Assembly (NCBI GenBank): GCA_028023455.1
Contig: JAQFVV010000012.1
Location: 10,142,499-10,206,498 of the forward strand
Reading direction: 5' to 3'
Length of the DNA: 64,000 nucleotides
Origin: Epiperipatus broadwayi
Lineage: Eukaryota > Onychophora > Udeonychophora > Euonychophora > Peripatidae
A program made the position numbers and the translations under genes. Numbering within the stretch: the stretch's first letter is position 1; every line of letters begins with the position of its first letter. This document shows, piece after piece, positions 35,177 through 48,995 of the stretch. A model generated the notes under the pieces. The model saw nothing but the letters and a program-made list of their open reading frames with translations. It was not told the DNA's origin and made no database searches.

Positions 35177-35640
35177 ACAATCCATATAACCATTGTAATT
35201 ATTATTTTCGCTTATTAATTTTTTATTTAAATATTTGGCTTTCATTAAATTAATTTAAATTTAACTTCTGCTTAGTGTTTCAATGTTGCTCATTGTTAAG
35301 TCATTATTGATTAGTTAACTATAAGTTATTAAGAATCACAATTCATATTTGATAATTATGCTTACACCATACAACATCTATATAGCTATACTGTTTAAAA
35401 TATCAGTTTTCCATAGGCTTGTGCTTTATCGATGTGCTACTGCCAGCATGTGATTAAAGAGAATACTGTTGTGGCCTCATATATGTCATCCATAAGGTAG
35501 TAAACCTTTGAGCATTAGTAAAGAAACTAAGGCTATATCAGACACGTGATCTCCACTGCCTTATGCTGATCAGCCTTGGGATGATTTACTAAAACTCTGA
35601 ATTTTGTTGTGCGAATGTACAAATTTGTCCGTTACATTAT

Positions 35641-38600
35641 AGTTTCAAGACATTAAGACTTTTCCTATTATATTTATTCAGTGTAGAAAGAAAGAAAATA
35701 GTATAGTGGGAATAATTCTGATTTTAAACATAGACTTTACATTCCAAATGTTCTATGCAACTTAATACCATGAAGAAATATAGGCTTCAAAAATTAACTC
35801 TTTCTATTCTCAAATATATAAAAAATAAAAATAATTCCATTTTGACCAGTTGAATATGCTGCACCTTTACTTGAATGCTTCAAATGTCACATCAGCTTTT
35901 TAATGATTAATCATGTGATTATTTTTTATTTGAAATCTTTCCAGTATCATTTCATAAAAAAATCTCTTTACAGATGCATTCAGAGCTAAAAAGCACCCTT
36001 GTGCAAAGTAAATTTTGGCACACTCACTCCATTCTATGAAATAAAATTTGTAAATTAAAAGACACTTTTTTTCAGCACTTTCACAAGAAAACCTTGAAAA
36101 TATAGCTTTAGTCATTTAATGTGTTCGGTAAATACCTTACGTGTTTTATTTATTCATTTTTATAAAATGAACATGGAGAATAAAACATATGCTTAAATAA
36201 AACATATTAATTACATTTTCCATGGCATCTTGATTAAAAATCTTTCCCTTAAAATCTTTTTAAATAAATTGGTTTACAAGTAAAATTAAAATAATAGTAA
36301 GGAAAACATTGCACTGCTCCCCTCTTATTCTCAGGCCAGCTCTGATATTACATAAACAATTATATAATATATATAAGTTATTTACCTGGTTATAAAAAAT
36401 ATTATATATATCCAAAATATGATTCTTTGGAAGCTTCATCCTTCATAGCAAGGAGCAAAGAGAGCTTGGCACCTAGCTTATCTCTATTATTCTTTCTCAA
36501 TCAATATTTATATCAACTTTAACCAGTAGGTCAGTAATTCATTAAAAGCAATTGTTTGAAAACCATTGAAAATCTCTCATGCACAAACTTATTCACATTT
36601 TCTATTAACAAAATTATAAACTTTCAATAAAAATATACTTACACTAGCATTATTATTTATCCATCAAAAACTATAATTTATTATATATATAATCTGATAT
36701 TTTTAATTTTCTTGCTTACATTGTTTATATTTTATTATGACCACTGAACTAAGTCAATTTACTAATGCAGCTGATATAACTCTTACATGCCATTAACATT
36801 TTTTTGTTAAAAAGAAAGTTTTTTATTTTTCAAATCCATTTGTTATATTTAAATCAGAATCTCCCTGACACAAAACTTGTTTATGTTTTCTATTAGTAAG
36901 TAAATAGACTATTTATTACAGTAAAAACACTTTCACTTGTTTCATTTAATAATAAAAATTTCCCACGAAATTTATTAAATAATTTAGCATGCAATAATAT
37001 ATTTTTTTTAATTATATTTTTACATATTCTCTTTTTCTTAGATTTTAACTATAGTGTGGATTATGAATCAGTTGGCAGTTTTTAGCTAAAGAACATATAT
37101 AAAAAAAAGGCTATTTAATAAAACATGTAAAAAAAATAATACACCATCTAAAAAAACAGATATCATTACTAAAAATAAAAAGAGCTATTTAGTAAAATGT
37201 GTAAAAAGATAATACAGGATAATAATAACAAAAAAGGAAAAGATAACACCTTTAAAAAAATGTTAGCATAACACAGCATCAAACTCAGACCTGACATATC
37301 AAAGGCAGACACTTTAGTAGTACTCCCAAGTAAACACCATGTTTAAAAGTTGTAAAACATTATTGATAAAGATAATTTCATCATAGGCAGAATTACTGTA
37401 ATTATGAAGCAATATTTTTAAAATAAGTTTTATTTGTAAGAAAATTATTAACAATAATATATTACTTTTTATATAAATTATATTTAAATAAAAATCATTG
37501 TGAAATCTAAACATTTTTATTTATATATAAATTTTATTAATTATAGTGGTGAAAGGGCATTGGGCCTATTTGATTTTGTGCAATTGTAGAATATATATGA
37601 AATATATTTCAAGGCTAGAACAATTGCCACAATAAGTTTAAATAAAGAAATATTTCTTTTATAATTTAAATAGTAAATATTACAATGTGTTTCTGGGAAT
37701 AAAGTGATTCGGAAATCAAAACATTTACTGTATGTTTTATTAATTATCACCACAAAATGGTCTCTGTCTGTTCGGGTTAGCATAATGATAATAGTATATA
37801 TATATAGTATACTTCGAGTATGTGCTAGAAATTTGAAGCCTGAGTAATTGTCACAAATAAGTTTAAGTAAAGAAGTTTAAATATATTTAAATAAAAAATA
37901 TATATGTTTGTAATGTATTTGTAACAATGAAAAGGAAAAGTAAGTTTTATTTACATATAAATTATAGTATCTTGCTGTTTTGGCACCTCAGTGGTGAAGC
38001 ACTTTTGTGCCCCATACAACCTGCACACTCGCATGTGGCAGCCCTGGATGCATTAGGTGTTGTTAATAAATAATCATCAATTTCAAAGCCTGCTGCTGTT
38101 GTTCATATTATTATAATCTTTGTCTTATTCAAAATAATCTATAACTCATCAATTCATTCAGCTCTTTAACAAATTTTCATTAAGTGCAATGTCATATCTG
38201 TTATATGTATATTGATCAAGTAGCGTATTGAAAAGAACAATTTTTAATAAAATAGGTGATACATTAGAAGAAAAAAGAAATGACATATCATTTTAAATCA
38301 TTTTTATTTTTTTTCCCCTCACTTTTCAGACACTGCATGTTTCTTTGCATAGGTTATCATAATTCTTTATAAAACTAAAAATTCAATTCATATTCAAATT
38401 ATTGATTGCCTTAATCTTTTTTCATCTGCTTTTTTCAACATTTTCAGTATTTATACAATTATCTGCCCGAAATATTTATTCCCTTTCCTTACAAACTCAC
38501 ATTGCAAAACCTTCCAATCATTTTCTTTCTCTTAACCCTTTCCACTTCAACTCCTCGTCAAGCTACGCTCCAAATAAAATATTTAACAAACCTTTTTCCA

Positions 38601-39529
38601 TTTACAATGATCCACAAAATAACATCCTTTTTTTTTATTATAATATTAAAAGCCTGCTTAGCCACTGCATATCGCATACATATTTCTTTTGAACTTAACT
38701 CTTATTAGTAGCACTTCTTAATCAGTTTTCTAAATATGAAAATGTATTAGCTTAACCGAAGATTTACTTCTCATACGTATATGAAAAGAATGTCATTGAC
38801 TTCATTAAATTTTTGTTTTAAATGTTTTTATATGAATAAACATACGTCTACGGAAATTTCCTTATTTAGTATTTTTGATAAATCAAATCGTACAATTTTT
38901 TTTTAACTAAACTGTATGGTCACTAGAGGGCATTTATTTATAATTTATCGCAGTATTGTGGAGTTTTGGTCTATTAGTCAACCTGAGAAAAACTCAGTCA
39001 TGCAAAACACGCTTAATTATTTAAATAAATAGCTGCTGAGAGATTACACTTGGAAAGATTTTTCTTGTTAAATCATTATTTTAATTCTGGAAGTAAAAAA
39101 GCTATCTATGTTTAATTCAGTCGAGAAAAGTTTTTTAAGAGCATGCAGAAAAAAGATAAGTGTAAATAATATTTGCATAAAATATTAAATTTAATAAGAT
39201 AAAATAATTTTAAAAGTTAGTAATTAAAAATTTATTTCACCTAGATATGTAATATAAATTACAGAATGGAGAATAAATACATAGCATAATTAACAAAATG
39301 CAGTATACCAGTGACATATTGTAAAAAGATAAGACTAAACAAAAACACGAAATAATGAATTTCTATATATGTGGAAAGCAATATTCTGCTTTTGTAGAAG
39401 AAGCATTAAGAAATAAAAGGGAAAAAAGTTAAAGTAGTGATACAAAAATAAAAAATAAAAGTCTTAGTTATATGTACTTATAAATCTACTTATAAACAGG
39501 GAAATACATATTATTTTAAATGGAAAAAT
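35641..39529. other. AT-rich stretch with one doubtful SINE-like patch
   Basis: A patch near 37978-38060 (GGCACCTCAGTGGTGAAGCA and GGCAGCCCTGGATGC) loosely resembles a tRNA-derived SINE head but lacks a clear B box. Short frames such as 38402-38692 show no domain. Nothing else is recognised. Confidence 0.45.
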
Positions 39530-40865
39530 GTCTTCTTCATTTAACCCAAGTCAATCAATATCGCAAGGATTATTACTTAGTGCTTTATTTTTTACAACTT
39601 ATATAAACCACTTCCTTAGCAACATAAAAAAACCATCTCCCAGGCATCTATATTTCAATAATTTGTCGTAGTATAACCTGCATAAACAATCAAACAAAAA
39701 ATAAATAAGATATTAATAAAAATCATGAAAGAATTTACTAAATCTCATAAACTTGAATTCAATCTAGACAAATCATGGGCGTGGTTCAATATTTTACACA
39801 GGTAAAATATATACAAACACAGGTAATTTCTTGGCTTACCAACTACATATTTAGTTTTTCTTTTCTATCTGAGCAATATGGCTTGTGAAAAACAAATACA
39901 AGATAAATTGTTGCAATCAACAGAACAACTAATATAACTTTCAAAAGCATTCCTCTCATTCTATTCCAAAGTAGTTCTCATCAACATGCTAATCATCACA
40001 AAAATAATGTACTATTTACCTGTCATATTCTTTACAAAATCATTCGTCTCAAATGTTTATTCACTGTGCAGAAAGCTCTTATGATGAAAAAAAAACAATA
40101 GCAATTTCACTCAGAAAATTATAGTTTCATAGTATTCAAAATAATTGTACATTCAATTTATGCATATAGGATCCAAAAATTTATTAACCTTATGTCAGTC
40201 ATGAAGACAATACTTAAGGCAATGCCAACAGATAAGCCTCCTTCATACACAAAACATCTTCCAATAATTCTAGCACCTATAAACCTAATGATAAATATTA
40301 AGATATTTCCACAAGAGAAATGGCAATATTGGAAAATTCATGATTTTTTATATCAAATATAAATAAAGGGGTTGACTCTCCAATGCTTGACCTTAATAAT
40401 AGGCAACTGATAAGAAGATTTATTGTATTGGATTCTTGAGCCAAAATATTTCGCTCAAAATAAAGATGTGGTCTTTGCCTACATTATACTTTTTAAAGAT
40501 ATAATTTTGTCAACACAGAAACTATATGTTGATTATGTCTCAAAGAAGAAAAAGATCAAAGACACCTTTTTTAAAAAAATGCAGTAGCCTCAAGATGCCC
40601 AATCATACATTACAAAAATATTTAGGAAAAATGATAGTAAAATCAACCAATCCTTAACTATTTTCCAAAAGCTTGCTTTGAAGAAATAAAAACCGTCACA
40701 TTCATACTTTATGCTCTGTCATGCACAAGATGCTTATTTCTTTACAACAGTAATAGAAGAAGACACCTGAACACATTTAAAAATAGACTAGACACAATTA
40801 AACAGAGAAACAAAAAAATTACTCCTCCAGATATATTTGCAGCTACATGGTTACTTATTCATCAG
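39530..40865 (+). pseudogene. Decayed LINE ORF2 fragment (RT to C terminus)
   Basis: Translated pieces follow the order of the ORF2 at 54012-55940. SISQGLLLSALFFTTYIN (39552-39605, RT motif B region) matches SIPQGSLLSALFFTAYIN. YSKVVLINMLIITKIMYYLP near 39965-40025 matches the segment after the RT core. NRQLIRRF near 40400 and a segment around 40515-40560, matching the Cys-rich end, come next. The last match is near 40840. Stops and indels are many, and the RT catalytic YIDD region is not readable. It is a 5'-truncated old copy of the same family. Confidence 0.7.
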
Positions 40866-42042
40866 ATGTTCTAACTATAATTTCTCAATTGTTTTTTTTT
40901 TTTTCTGATACATTCATTACAACAATGTGTAGTGTTTTGGTCTTCTAATTCTAACAAAATTATAAATATGTCAAGTTCATTATATTGCTTTTTTCATTTC
41001 TATTGTAATATACTAAAGTTTTTATCAACAAAGTTCCTTTATAAAGTCTTAAGTAGTTCATTCTCTACAATAATATTATCAGCATCTCTCCATAAAAAGA
41101 ACTGATACTTATGTATCAGTCAATTAGAACTATTTCAATTGTGTTCACATTTATTTAGCAACTGTCAATTTATTAAAATCTCTTCCTATTAAATAATGTA
41201 CAAAATTTGTTTATACAATCAAATATTAGTGTACTTGTCTAAAAGTTTGTGAAAATGAAATTGTAGTTGTAAATATATGTTGGATTATTACCACCAACTA
41301 ATATTGTTAAATGTTTTTAAAAAATTAAAACATTATTTACATTTTTCAAATAAAATATTTCACTATTTGTAATAATGTTCTATAATAATCTGTTTACTAT
41401 TACTAATAGGTGAATGTATTTAAAAAGCTTAAACAAAGTTTGAATTTTTATGAACATTTAACAATAATATGAGATGATGAAAATAGTCCAACATATAATT
41501 ACAAATATTAGTGTTCTTTTTATTTATGTTGCTTACAAGTTATGCATGTGCAATATGAGTATCCTAATCACGTTATAAATTGAGAATTTTGTATATACCC
41601 ACAAACCAATATTTCAATAGCAAATTCTCCATACAGTAATATCACATATAATGTTTTACTGGTTTGAACAAATATTTCTTTATACATTGTAAAATAAATT
41701 ATTTGAAAATCGCACAATAAAATTATTATTTCACAGTTACAATATTAAAAGCATTCAAATATCAGCCTTTCAAGCTAATTGAGCACGCGCCTTATGAGAG
41801 TGTTAAATAAATGAATACTTTCCTCTTCAATCCAAGATATAATATTTATGCAGGAATAAAAAGGATCCTCTTATTCCTACAACTCAAATTCTTTTATATG
41901 AGCAAATCTGAAGAACTGTTGAGGAGAGTGTGGGTAGAATCTCACTTTAAATTACTATTTACGATGTTTGTTGACTGAATGACGTCGATGAAATTGCTTA
42001 GAATTTACTAAACGTCATTCTTACTGAAACTTAATTATGAGT
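40866..42042. other. AT-rich spacer
   Basis: A 30-bp word beginning CATTCAAATATCAGCC at about 41754 recurs in the palindrome at 42043-42182. Nothing else is recognised. Confidence 0.5.
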
Positions 42043-42182
42043 AAATAAGCAATTATTTTATCAAGCGCCGTGTTTACAATTATATTACATTCAAATATCA
42101 GCCTTTCAAGCTAATTAAAGGCTGATATTTGAATGTAATATAATTGTAAACATGGCGCTTGATAAAATAATTGCTTATTAAA
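42043..42182. repeat. Palindrome with 65-bp arms
   Basis: The arms 42043-42106 and 42117-42182 are almost perfect reverse complements (AAGCAATTATTTTATCAAGC, GTGTTTACAATTATATTACA, CAAATATCAGCCTTT) around a 10-bp loop CAAGCTAATT. Arm ends at the loop match the single copy at 41754-41783, which continues into GAGCACGCGCC. It is likely a fold-back duplication of a local repeat. Confidence 0.8.
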
Positions 42183-45100
42183 AGCAAAAAAATCAAGGAA
42201 TATTATACATCATGAATGTTAAATCATGACTGGTTACTTAACAATAACATATTTTTGGTAGATTGCTAAAAATTATATATTTCTCTTAAGATGCAGGATT
42301 ACTAAATTTTAAAAAATATAAATAGTAACATCAGTACCTTAACTAAAATTAATAGTAAATTTTGAATTACATATTTCAATATTGTGTTGTATCTTAGTCT
42401 TTTATCTCAGAGATGTAACCAAAATAAAATTATAAACACACTTCCCTGCCTTTTCCTACATGTGAGGATTTACCATGCTGATCATCATCAATCTGTACCC
42501 ATTATTTTGATTTACCATTGATTATTCACTACAATGAATCTTTAAAAAAAAAAAAGAAACTTTTTTCAAAATAACATCTATCATTTTCATTAAATAATAA
42601 CCATTTTGTAAAATACATGCTGTCATAAGATAGTTACTTGATCACCAAACTATTACAAGATCACTGCAAGACCTTTACTTTGGTTTAACACCATTGTTAT
42701 TTACACATGCAATTATGATGATATATCATAGATCATGCGATTAAAAATAACAAGAACTAACCATGCATTCAAAATGCAAGAAAATCAAATAGATAGAGAA
42801 AACCAGCAAAGATTTAAAATCCATATTTGTAAATGTAGAGCCTATCTAGTTACAATAGTCACCATAATGTCTACAGAAACTACAGTACCTGTAGGAAAAA
42901 CACTCACCAAATTGCTAGTATTGAATAAAACAAAGTCCAACTTATAATATTTCAGAAAACTCTATATCAAATAACAACAATAACATAATCTAGAATCTAA
43001 AAAATAAGTCCATTTTGTATTTCTCATAGCAAAGCATTAACTTATTTCCAGTATACAAAATTTTATTAACTAGTGACTGGTAAATCTTAATATTTTATTG
43101 AATTTAAATACAAATAAAATATTCTCATATCTCTAAAAATAATACTTAAATAAATGTGTTCATTACTTATTTTAATATATTAAAACAGAATATCACTAAA
43201 AAATTCAAAATTTCAGAATAATGAATGGTACTCATTAAAAATGCAAAATTACTTGAATGTCACTAATCTTCTTTTCATAATCATTATTTTAACTCTTATT
43301 TCAAATGTATTAACTCTTAATGCTCACTTAATATTACCATATAAATTTTGAAGCAAAAGAAATAAATATTAAAATATAGTGAAGCTAGAACATCTGCAAC
43401 ATTTTATTCCAAGTTCCCTTTACATATATCACATATTGGGTATAATAGCACATGTATAATTGATCAGCTTTGATTATAATACAATATTTATTGCTTAACT
43501 GCATATGTTTTAACATGTGTATATATATATATATACAATAAAGATTATTTTCTATGTATATAACAAGCACATATAAATTAAAATTATAGTAAAATAAAAA
43601 TTTACAATAAATTGAGAAGGCACACTTACATATTATATTTATTTGAGGGTGTTCTTTCATTCACATTTATTAAAAAAATAGAAATAATGAGAAACTGGCT
43701 ATACCACATCTTTATCTTTTAAAATAAAATAAATAATGAAATGTAGATTTTCATTATGATTAAATACATTCTTAATGATATTTTTTACCTTCAATGTTCT
43801 TTCAATGTACATAAAATAGCAACCTCATCATCACCACAATACAGCCTTTTTAGCTGTTTATATTTTTTTAATGTAAGCTGAAACCACATTATTAATAAAT
43901 GTAATCACATATGGTGCCCTGAGATAAAAAAAATGGCTTCTGCTATTTAATTTAGAAATTTTAATGCTTTTACTTTTTTATTTACTTACATTAATTTTCT
44001 TTATTTTTTATTTTAATAGTCATATAATTAAATTAGTATGTATTGGTATAGCACCTATCATGATGTCACAATAATTTCGAAAATGCTTTTCTTATTTTTA
44101 AATGTTCATATCAAGATTAAATATTTTTTATTGCTAGAAAACTTTTAATATATATATAACATGCTTATCTGAGAATTTTTCCTTTTTTAATAAAATCCTA
44201 GTGAATTTGATATAGTCTAAATTAAATTAACTTACTGAATAAATTATTTATAAATCATAAAACTGTTTACAAACTATAATTGTTTGATACAAATTTATAG
44301 TCAGTTTATTTCTTTTCTTTTTCAACACTACTACTCTTTCTTCAGCGGATATAGCATACTCTCTCCTCATCGCTTTACTGATTCTCTTGTTGCTTCCAAA
44401 ACAGATCAGAATATTTTAACACAATATACTTCTTTCATAGTTGCAGGCATTCAAATCAAATGAATATTTTTTAGTAAAAACTGATTTAAAAAATTGCTTA
44501 ATTGATATTTTAATTGCATAGCTCTGTAAATATTTGTCTTTAATAACAGTGACTTTTATTAAATAATCTAATTGATTTTTCAAATTTAACATTTGTTTTT
44601 AGCAGATTTTGTTTTCTTATCTTTGATAAATGTTGTCAACATTTTTGGAGTCTGTGGATCTTTAAGCAATAAAGAATTTACGAATTTTTAACAGTGATTT
44701 CTTTCGTCAATCACACACCAACAATTTGATTTTTTTAAAACTTAAATAAGTATATTCACATACTTATAAAACTCATGTTATCGTTAGATCATCACCATCT
44801 TCTTAAATTTGTAAAAAAAAAAAAAAAAAAGATGATGCTAATATGCATTATCATTTCTGGGCTATATGATGTGGAATTGTCATGCTGATATATAAGCTGC
44901 AATTGTATATAAAATATTTCAATACTTTTTTAAAAAATTTCCTATTTCATTTCAGAAGTAATAAAAAATATATAAATGTGTTACTTGGATCAGTCACTAT
45001 CTTAAAGCTATGTGGAATTTAGTTTAGGGTTACATTGATGGACTCAGGACCTAAAGCAACCTGATATTTCTTTTGCACAAATATCACATGACATTTAAGC

Positions 45101-48100
45101 AAATAAATATTTTCTTTTTTTTACCACTTAATTATATATATATATAAATTAAAATATTGATTTAATGTGAAACATGTTAAGTTTTCTACCTAATGACTGT
45201 ATAGATTACAATAACCATATAATAATTATTTATTGTTATCAGAACGAATAAGTATTATTTGCCACCAAATTAATATAATTTAGCATAGCAGCTCAAACTT
45301 AGACTTGCATATTCAATAACAAGGTTCTTATAATCATTAAAATACATAAAATAGTTTATAAAATATAATTATTCAATGTAATGTAAACTGGCATCCATCT
45401 TCATTTGATAGCATTTTAAAATTATTTTGAAATTTCAAAAATGAATTTTTATTCCTTTTTTATAACATTCAAACATATAGTGACATTTAAATGTTGATAG
45501 AAAAAGTTTTTTCTGGATATTTCACAGTGACAAGTGAAGGTTTAAAAATGGTCATGTGACTTGGATTGGGGGGAAACCCCATTTTTGTGTGACATAAGCA
45601 TCAAGCAGGACTTCATATGTCAAAACCTAGATGGCAGAGACATGTTATTTATAATATATCATGGACTGACAGATTATTAAAAAATAATTAATGAATGATA
45701 GCAATTTTTTAAGATTTAAATAAGTAAGTTAGTATTATAAAAACTTAACTGTTAGAATAGTATAAATAAAGTACAAAAGAAAAAACACTAATTAATGAAA
45801 ACTATAAAATTATATTTCAAATGATTTTCCTACCATTTCAGTAAGATTTTTTTTTTTTTTACCAACCCCCTTTCTTTTTAAATTGAAAAGATAATTATCA
45901 GTTTTTGCCGGCCTCTTCTCCCTCCTCACACATACATCTAAATAAAATTTTAAAATTATTTGCATTACATTAGGTTGTTGTTTTTTTCCTTTAAAAAAAT
46001 GTGATTTTGTTTTAGCTCCTAAAATTAGCTAATAAAAAATATCTTTAACATTTGAGAGAACAAAGACATACAGAATAATTTTTAAAAAATCTACACTGAT
46101 GAATTTATTCCTTGGATTTTACAAGCATTCATGTTTTATGATTATTGTTATTTAGCTTATAAAAAAATAAAAACTTTTTTGGTGTTTTATTTAAATAATA
46201 TATTATAATAATTTTCAGGAAAAAATTAAATAAAAACATAAGAACATCATTAGGCTGATGAGCGCGATAATTTATTTTCTTAAAGGAAATCTTACATTGT
46301 GAAAATAAGGATATTAATTTAATAATAGAGTATTTGATTTTATACATGATGATTTAAATTGAAGATAATTATTTGCTGATATTACTATTCTTTCAGCATT
46401 CTGATTCATTAATGTAGGATTCTGATACAGTAGATTAACAAGAAATAAATTATATTATAAAAATATGCAAGTATAATATTACTTTTGCACCAATCATAAA
46501 AATAGCAATATGTTATATAATGGAATACTTTGGAAAAAATAAATTAAAAAACAACAACATAAAATTAAACATATATGAAACATTTATAAACAATATTCTA
46601 TTATACGAATCAAATATCTGCAAAATGAATGCAATAATAATAATAATACTTTATTAAATATGTCTTTCAAAAGGAAAATTTATTCACAAACCATAAGAAT
46701 CATTTACAAAAAAAGGACATTTACATATCAATCTCAATGAAGATCAGTTAAAAAAATCGGAGGTTAGGCTTGTATACATAGAAAAAACAATTAATTTTAT
46801 ATCAATTACATTAAGACATTCTAGTTATCACCAGAAATTGAAGACATATAACTTCCCATTCCAGAAATCATAGTTGTGGCCCATTTATATTAATCTGATC
46901 ATGTATATCACATATATGATGGTGTTACACATATAAGTTTGTTTAATTTACGAACATGTAGACAATGATTAAAAATCATATTTGGCCATTTAGTTTATAG
47001 AGCTTTATCTTACCAAGTGAAGAAAAAAGCACTTCCAATGTTTCTGTGTGTATTAATTTAACATTTAAATTTCATACAGAAAGAAGAAAAAATAGATACT
47101 AAACAATAAATACTTAATACAATTGATAATGAATAATATAGAGAAAAAACAATCTTATGAGAACATTTCAAAATAAAAGACAATAAACAACTATAGCAAT
47201 GGTATGAAACATGCACAAAAAAAAAACATTAAAAAAAAAAAGCATTCAAAAAAGTAATAGAAAAACACAAAATAAATAAAATGTTGCAATCTTAAATAAC
47301 ATGTAGCAAAAGTGATAGAATACCAAAGAAGAATAAAATATCAGTATCGGACAATAACCAAAAATAGTTTATATCAAAAAAGGATCAGAGCCAAACCAGC
47401 TAAGCCAATATTTTAAAGCATATGATTGACTGCCCATGAAATTTTCATTTACACTAATAAATAAGTTATCAATACATTTTCTTCATTGCTACATATAAAT
47501 ATTTGCTAAATAATTATAATAAATCTGCAACTTCTATAAAAAGAGATGTTTTTTCCTACTCACAACATTCAGGAATGTATTGAATTATGTTTCTCAGTTT
47601 AAATTTAGATCAGACTATATTATATTCAGAATTTGATATCAAGCTCTAGCTGATATAACATCTTGTTATAATATAGACAAACAATTCCTTAACAGAAAAT
47701 TACTGCAAGAGCCCATAATAATAATTTCATGAATTCATATAAAGAGGTTCATACCTTATGTCACAAAAAAGCATTATGAATTCTGCATGTGGATAAATCA
47801 AAGCAAAAACAACACAAGTTCACATTAGAGTTAGAAAAATACAAAACTAATATAATAAAATATAAAGTAATTAAAATGATTGTGTCATATAGTTTTTAAA
47901 AATGATTATTTATTAACAGAAATATATTCAGATATTTACATATTAACATCATATAAAAGGTGAGTATAGCAATAGTTTGATACATTGATGGTTAATAGAT
48001 ATTGAAATAAACACTTTCCATGCACCAAACTTATTTCATCAGATTTAAAGCCCTATTCACAACTAGTTATCATCCAAACTCATTAGAACCTTATAAATAA

Positions 48101-48119
48101 AAAATAATCAAATGGCTTT

Positions 48120-48215
48120 ATTGCTCGAGAGTTCATAAAAACTTGATAGAGCTGGATGACAATACAAGAACCTTGATCTCCAAAATTGACCACTTTTCTA
48201 CTGAACCAAATCACA
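48120..48215 (-). mobile_element. Possible degraded tRNA-derived SINE
   Basis: On the minus strand an A-box-like TTGGTTCAGTAGAAAAGTGG is followed by AAGGTTCTTGTATTG at B-box distance. Only the GGTTC part of the B box is kept. It could be chance. Confidence 0.35.
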
Positions 48216-48929
48216 CAAGATATTAAAAACTTATTTTTATTTTAAAAGTAAATACAAAGAGTCCTATAAATTATCATTTAATTAGTGTTTGAGGAAAATA
48301 TTATTTGTGCAAAGGTAAATTAGCAAGCAATTTTTAGCATTAATCAAGTAAAAAATATTACATACTAAAAGATAAAGTTTTAAGAACACATGAAAACAAT
48401 TTAATCAATAAGATATTTAGTTAATCTATTCTTAATTTATTTATAAGTAAATAAATACTTTAAAAAATAAATAAATACATTTTATAGATAATGAAATAAA
48501 TTATTTATTCTTACATAAAATTAAAAACTACAAAGACATCTCATAGTTTGGCAAATGTAAAAAAAACAAATCCTTAGCAAAGATACAAATAAAAAAAATT
48601 CATTAATATCAAAATTTATTCATTGATGAATGAAAAAGAAATTGATTTTATAAATAAATAATCTTTATTTATAAAACATGATTTATTTATTCTACTATGG
48701 ACAAAAATAAAATTCAACAAATATATCTTACAGTTTAGGATTTTAAAAAAATCTTGTGTGAAAATGAAAATATGAATGAACTTATTAATATCTATTCTGA
48801 TTTATTCAGGAATGAATGACTTGAAAACGTGATTTGTTTATTCAAACATACATAATTATGAAATACTTAAGAATAATAACAATGTGAATGTGCAACAATA
48901 TAATTTATTTCATCAGTAAATAAATAATG

Positions 48930-48995
48930 CATATGGATTTGAACCCAGGCCATTGAGCATGCAGATAGCTATGCAACACTACACCATAAGTTAAG
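48930..48995 (-). mobile_element. tRNA-like SINE head or tRNA pseudogene
   Basis: On the minus strand TATGGTGTAGTGTTGCATAG resembles an A box region and GGGTTCAAATCC (about 48938-48949) is a consensus B box at normal spacing. An A/T-rich tail follows. I see no complete cloverleaf, so I do not call a functional tRNA. Confidence 0.55.

Larger units (their letters stand above)
32362..35640 (+). mobile_element. Non-coding copy B of the Penelope-like composite element
   Basis: It matches copy A (3789-9197) in inverse orientation from the 5' hairpins (32364-32417) through the TATA region (33087-33096), the block near 34190-34400, the palindrome array (34813-35176) and the 3' end near 35640. About 1.85 kb of copy A, the whole RT/GIY-YIG ORF with short flanks, is missing; the junction lies at about 34745-34770. 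No frame of note remains. It is either a deletion derivative mobilised by copies like A, or the older element before it acquired the RT block. The shared noncoding parts have drifted noticeably, so the copies are not recent duplicates. Confidence 0.75.

Noticed and set aside
42735-42947. Plus-strand 70-codon frame
   Set aside because: Composition is less biased than its neighbours, but no motif, repeat or context supports a gene.
44330-44420. Possible splice acceptor and exon (pyrimidine tract ending in TTCAG)
   Set aside because: The following frame is short and hydrophobic without homology I can name, and no donor or neighbouring exon is visible.
48930-48995. Functional tRNA gene
   Set aside because: The B box is good but no complete acceptor and anticodon stems can be paired, and an A/T-rich tail follows; a SINE head or pseudogene fits better.
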